Below, piece after piece: positions 12,763-12,812 of a stretch of 12,812 bases of DNA (within the stretch, counting starts at the first letter, position 1; every line of letters begins with the position of its first letter). The position numbers and the translations under genes are program-made. The DNA lies in NCBI GenBank assembly GCA_900550645.1, contig URTA01000069.1:1-12812 (forward strand), read 5' to 3'. The DNA is from an uncultured Porphyromonadaceae bacterium. GTDB taxonomy: Bacteria > Bacteroidota > Bacteroidia > Bacteroidales > Muribaculaceae. The notes under the pieces are model-generated. The model was not told where the DNA came from and made no database searches. It worked only from the letters and a program-made list of their open reading frames with translations.

Positions 12763-12812
12763 AGCCTCTTGTCGGATTCGAACCAACGACCCCGAGATTA
12801 CAAATCACGTGC
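12763..12812 (-). tRNA. tRNA-Thr(UGU), 5' part beyond the window
   Basis: The last 50 bases, read on the minus strand, give tRNA positions 24-73. The anticodon loop is TTTGTAA with anticodon TGT (reads ACA, Thr). The T arm is GTTGG-TTCGAAT-CCGAC and the 3' acceptor strand is AAGAGGC with U as discriminator. CCA is not encoded (CAG follows). The anticodon stem CGTGA/TCTCG has one U-U mismatch at 29:41, which I believe is also present in Bacteroides copies. The D arm and 5' acceptor strand lie beyond the edge. Confidence 0.88.

Noticed and set aside
1..12812. CRISPR array, insertion sequence or prophage
   Set aside because: No regularly spaced repeats, transposase, integrase or phage structural genes were seen on either strand.

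Overview
The window looks like a stretch of a Bacteroidales chromosome, probably a gut member of the Muribaculaceae or a relative. Three things point there. Several promoters fit the Bacteroidetes pattern (TTTG, a spacer of about 19-20 bases, then TAnnTTTG). The start codons have AT- or AC-rich leaders and no Shine-Dalgarno sequence. Many of the protein families are Bacteroidetes-typical (DUF3467, DUF4923, DUF4286, GYF_2-TM2, rSAM/lipoprotein). Coding GC is high, roughly 60%, except at the left edge. The family assignment is an inference; no database was searched.

Left part, minus strand (1-3710). It reads, in transcription order, a RelA/SpoT-family (p)ppGpp enzyme (1827-3710), a small DUF3467 protein (1247-1531) with its own promoter, and cysS (1156 down to the left edge, 3' end missing). 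The hydrolase half of the RSH enzyme looks intact, while its synthetase half has lost a catalytic aspartate. The last ~400 bases of the visible cysS are much poorer in GC than its 5' half, and a conserved motif near the switch carries two odd substitutions.

Centre, plus strand (3891-7092). A divergent promoter region (3711-3890) separates the RSH gene from a CBS-domain sugar-1-phosphate nucleotidyltransferase, the GTPase gene obgE and a secreted DUF4923 protein, closed by a strong bidirectional terminator at 7116-7155. The 551-base gap 7093-7643 holds that terminator, a decayed minus-strand fragment of a DUF4143-type AAA ATPase (7176-7435), and a near-perfect promoter (7567-7597) for a GYF_2-TM2 membrane protein (7644-8093). 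Nothing else was found in that gap.

Right-centre, plus strand (8356-11555). One promoter (8298-8329) appears to drive five tightly packed genes: two paralogous small secreted acidic proteins, a PlsC-like acyltransferase, a small lipoprotein, and a radical SAM/SPASM enzyme whose start overlaps the lipoprotein stop by 4 bases. The last two match the rSAM/lipoprotein pair described for Bacteroidetes, whose product is not known to me. This operon is the best candidate for an undescribed system in the window: an envelope-directed modification pathway with possible small secreted substrates.

Right edge, minus strand. A partial tRNA-Thr(UGU) runs off the edge, followed by its terminator, then a DUF4286 gene translationally coupled to ruvC. 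ruvC converges on the radical SAM gene across a short hairpin-rich spacer (11556-11624).
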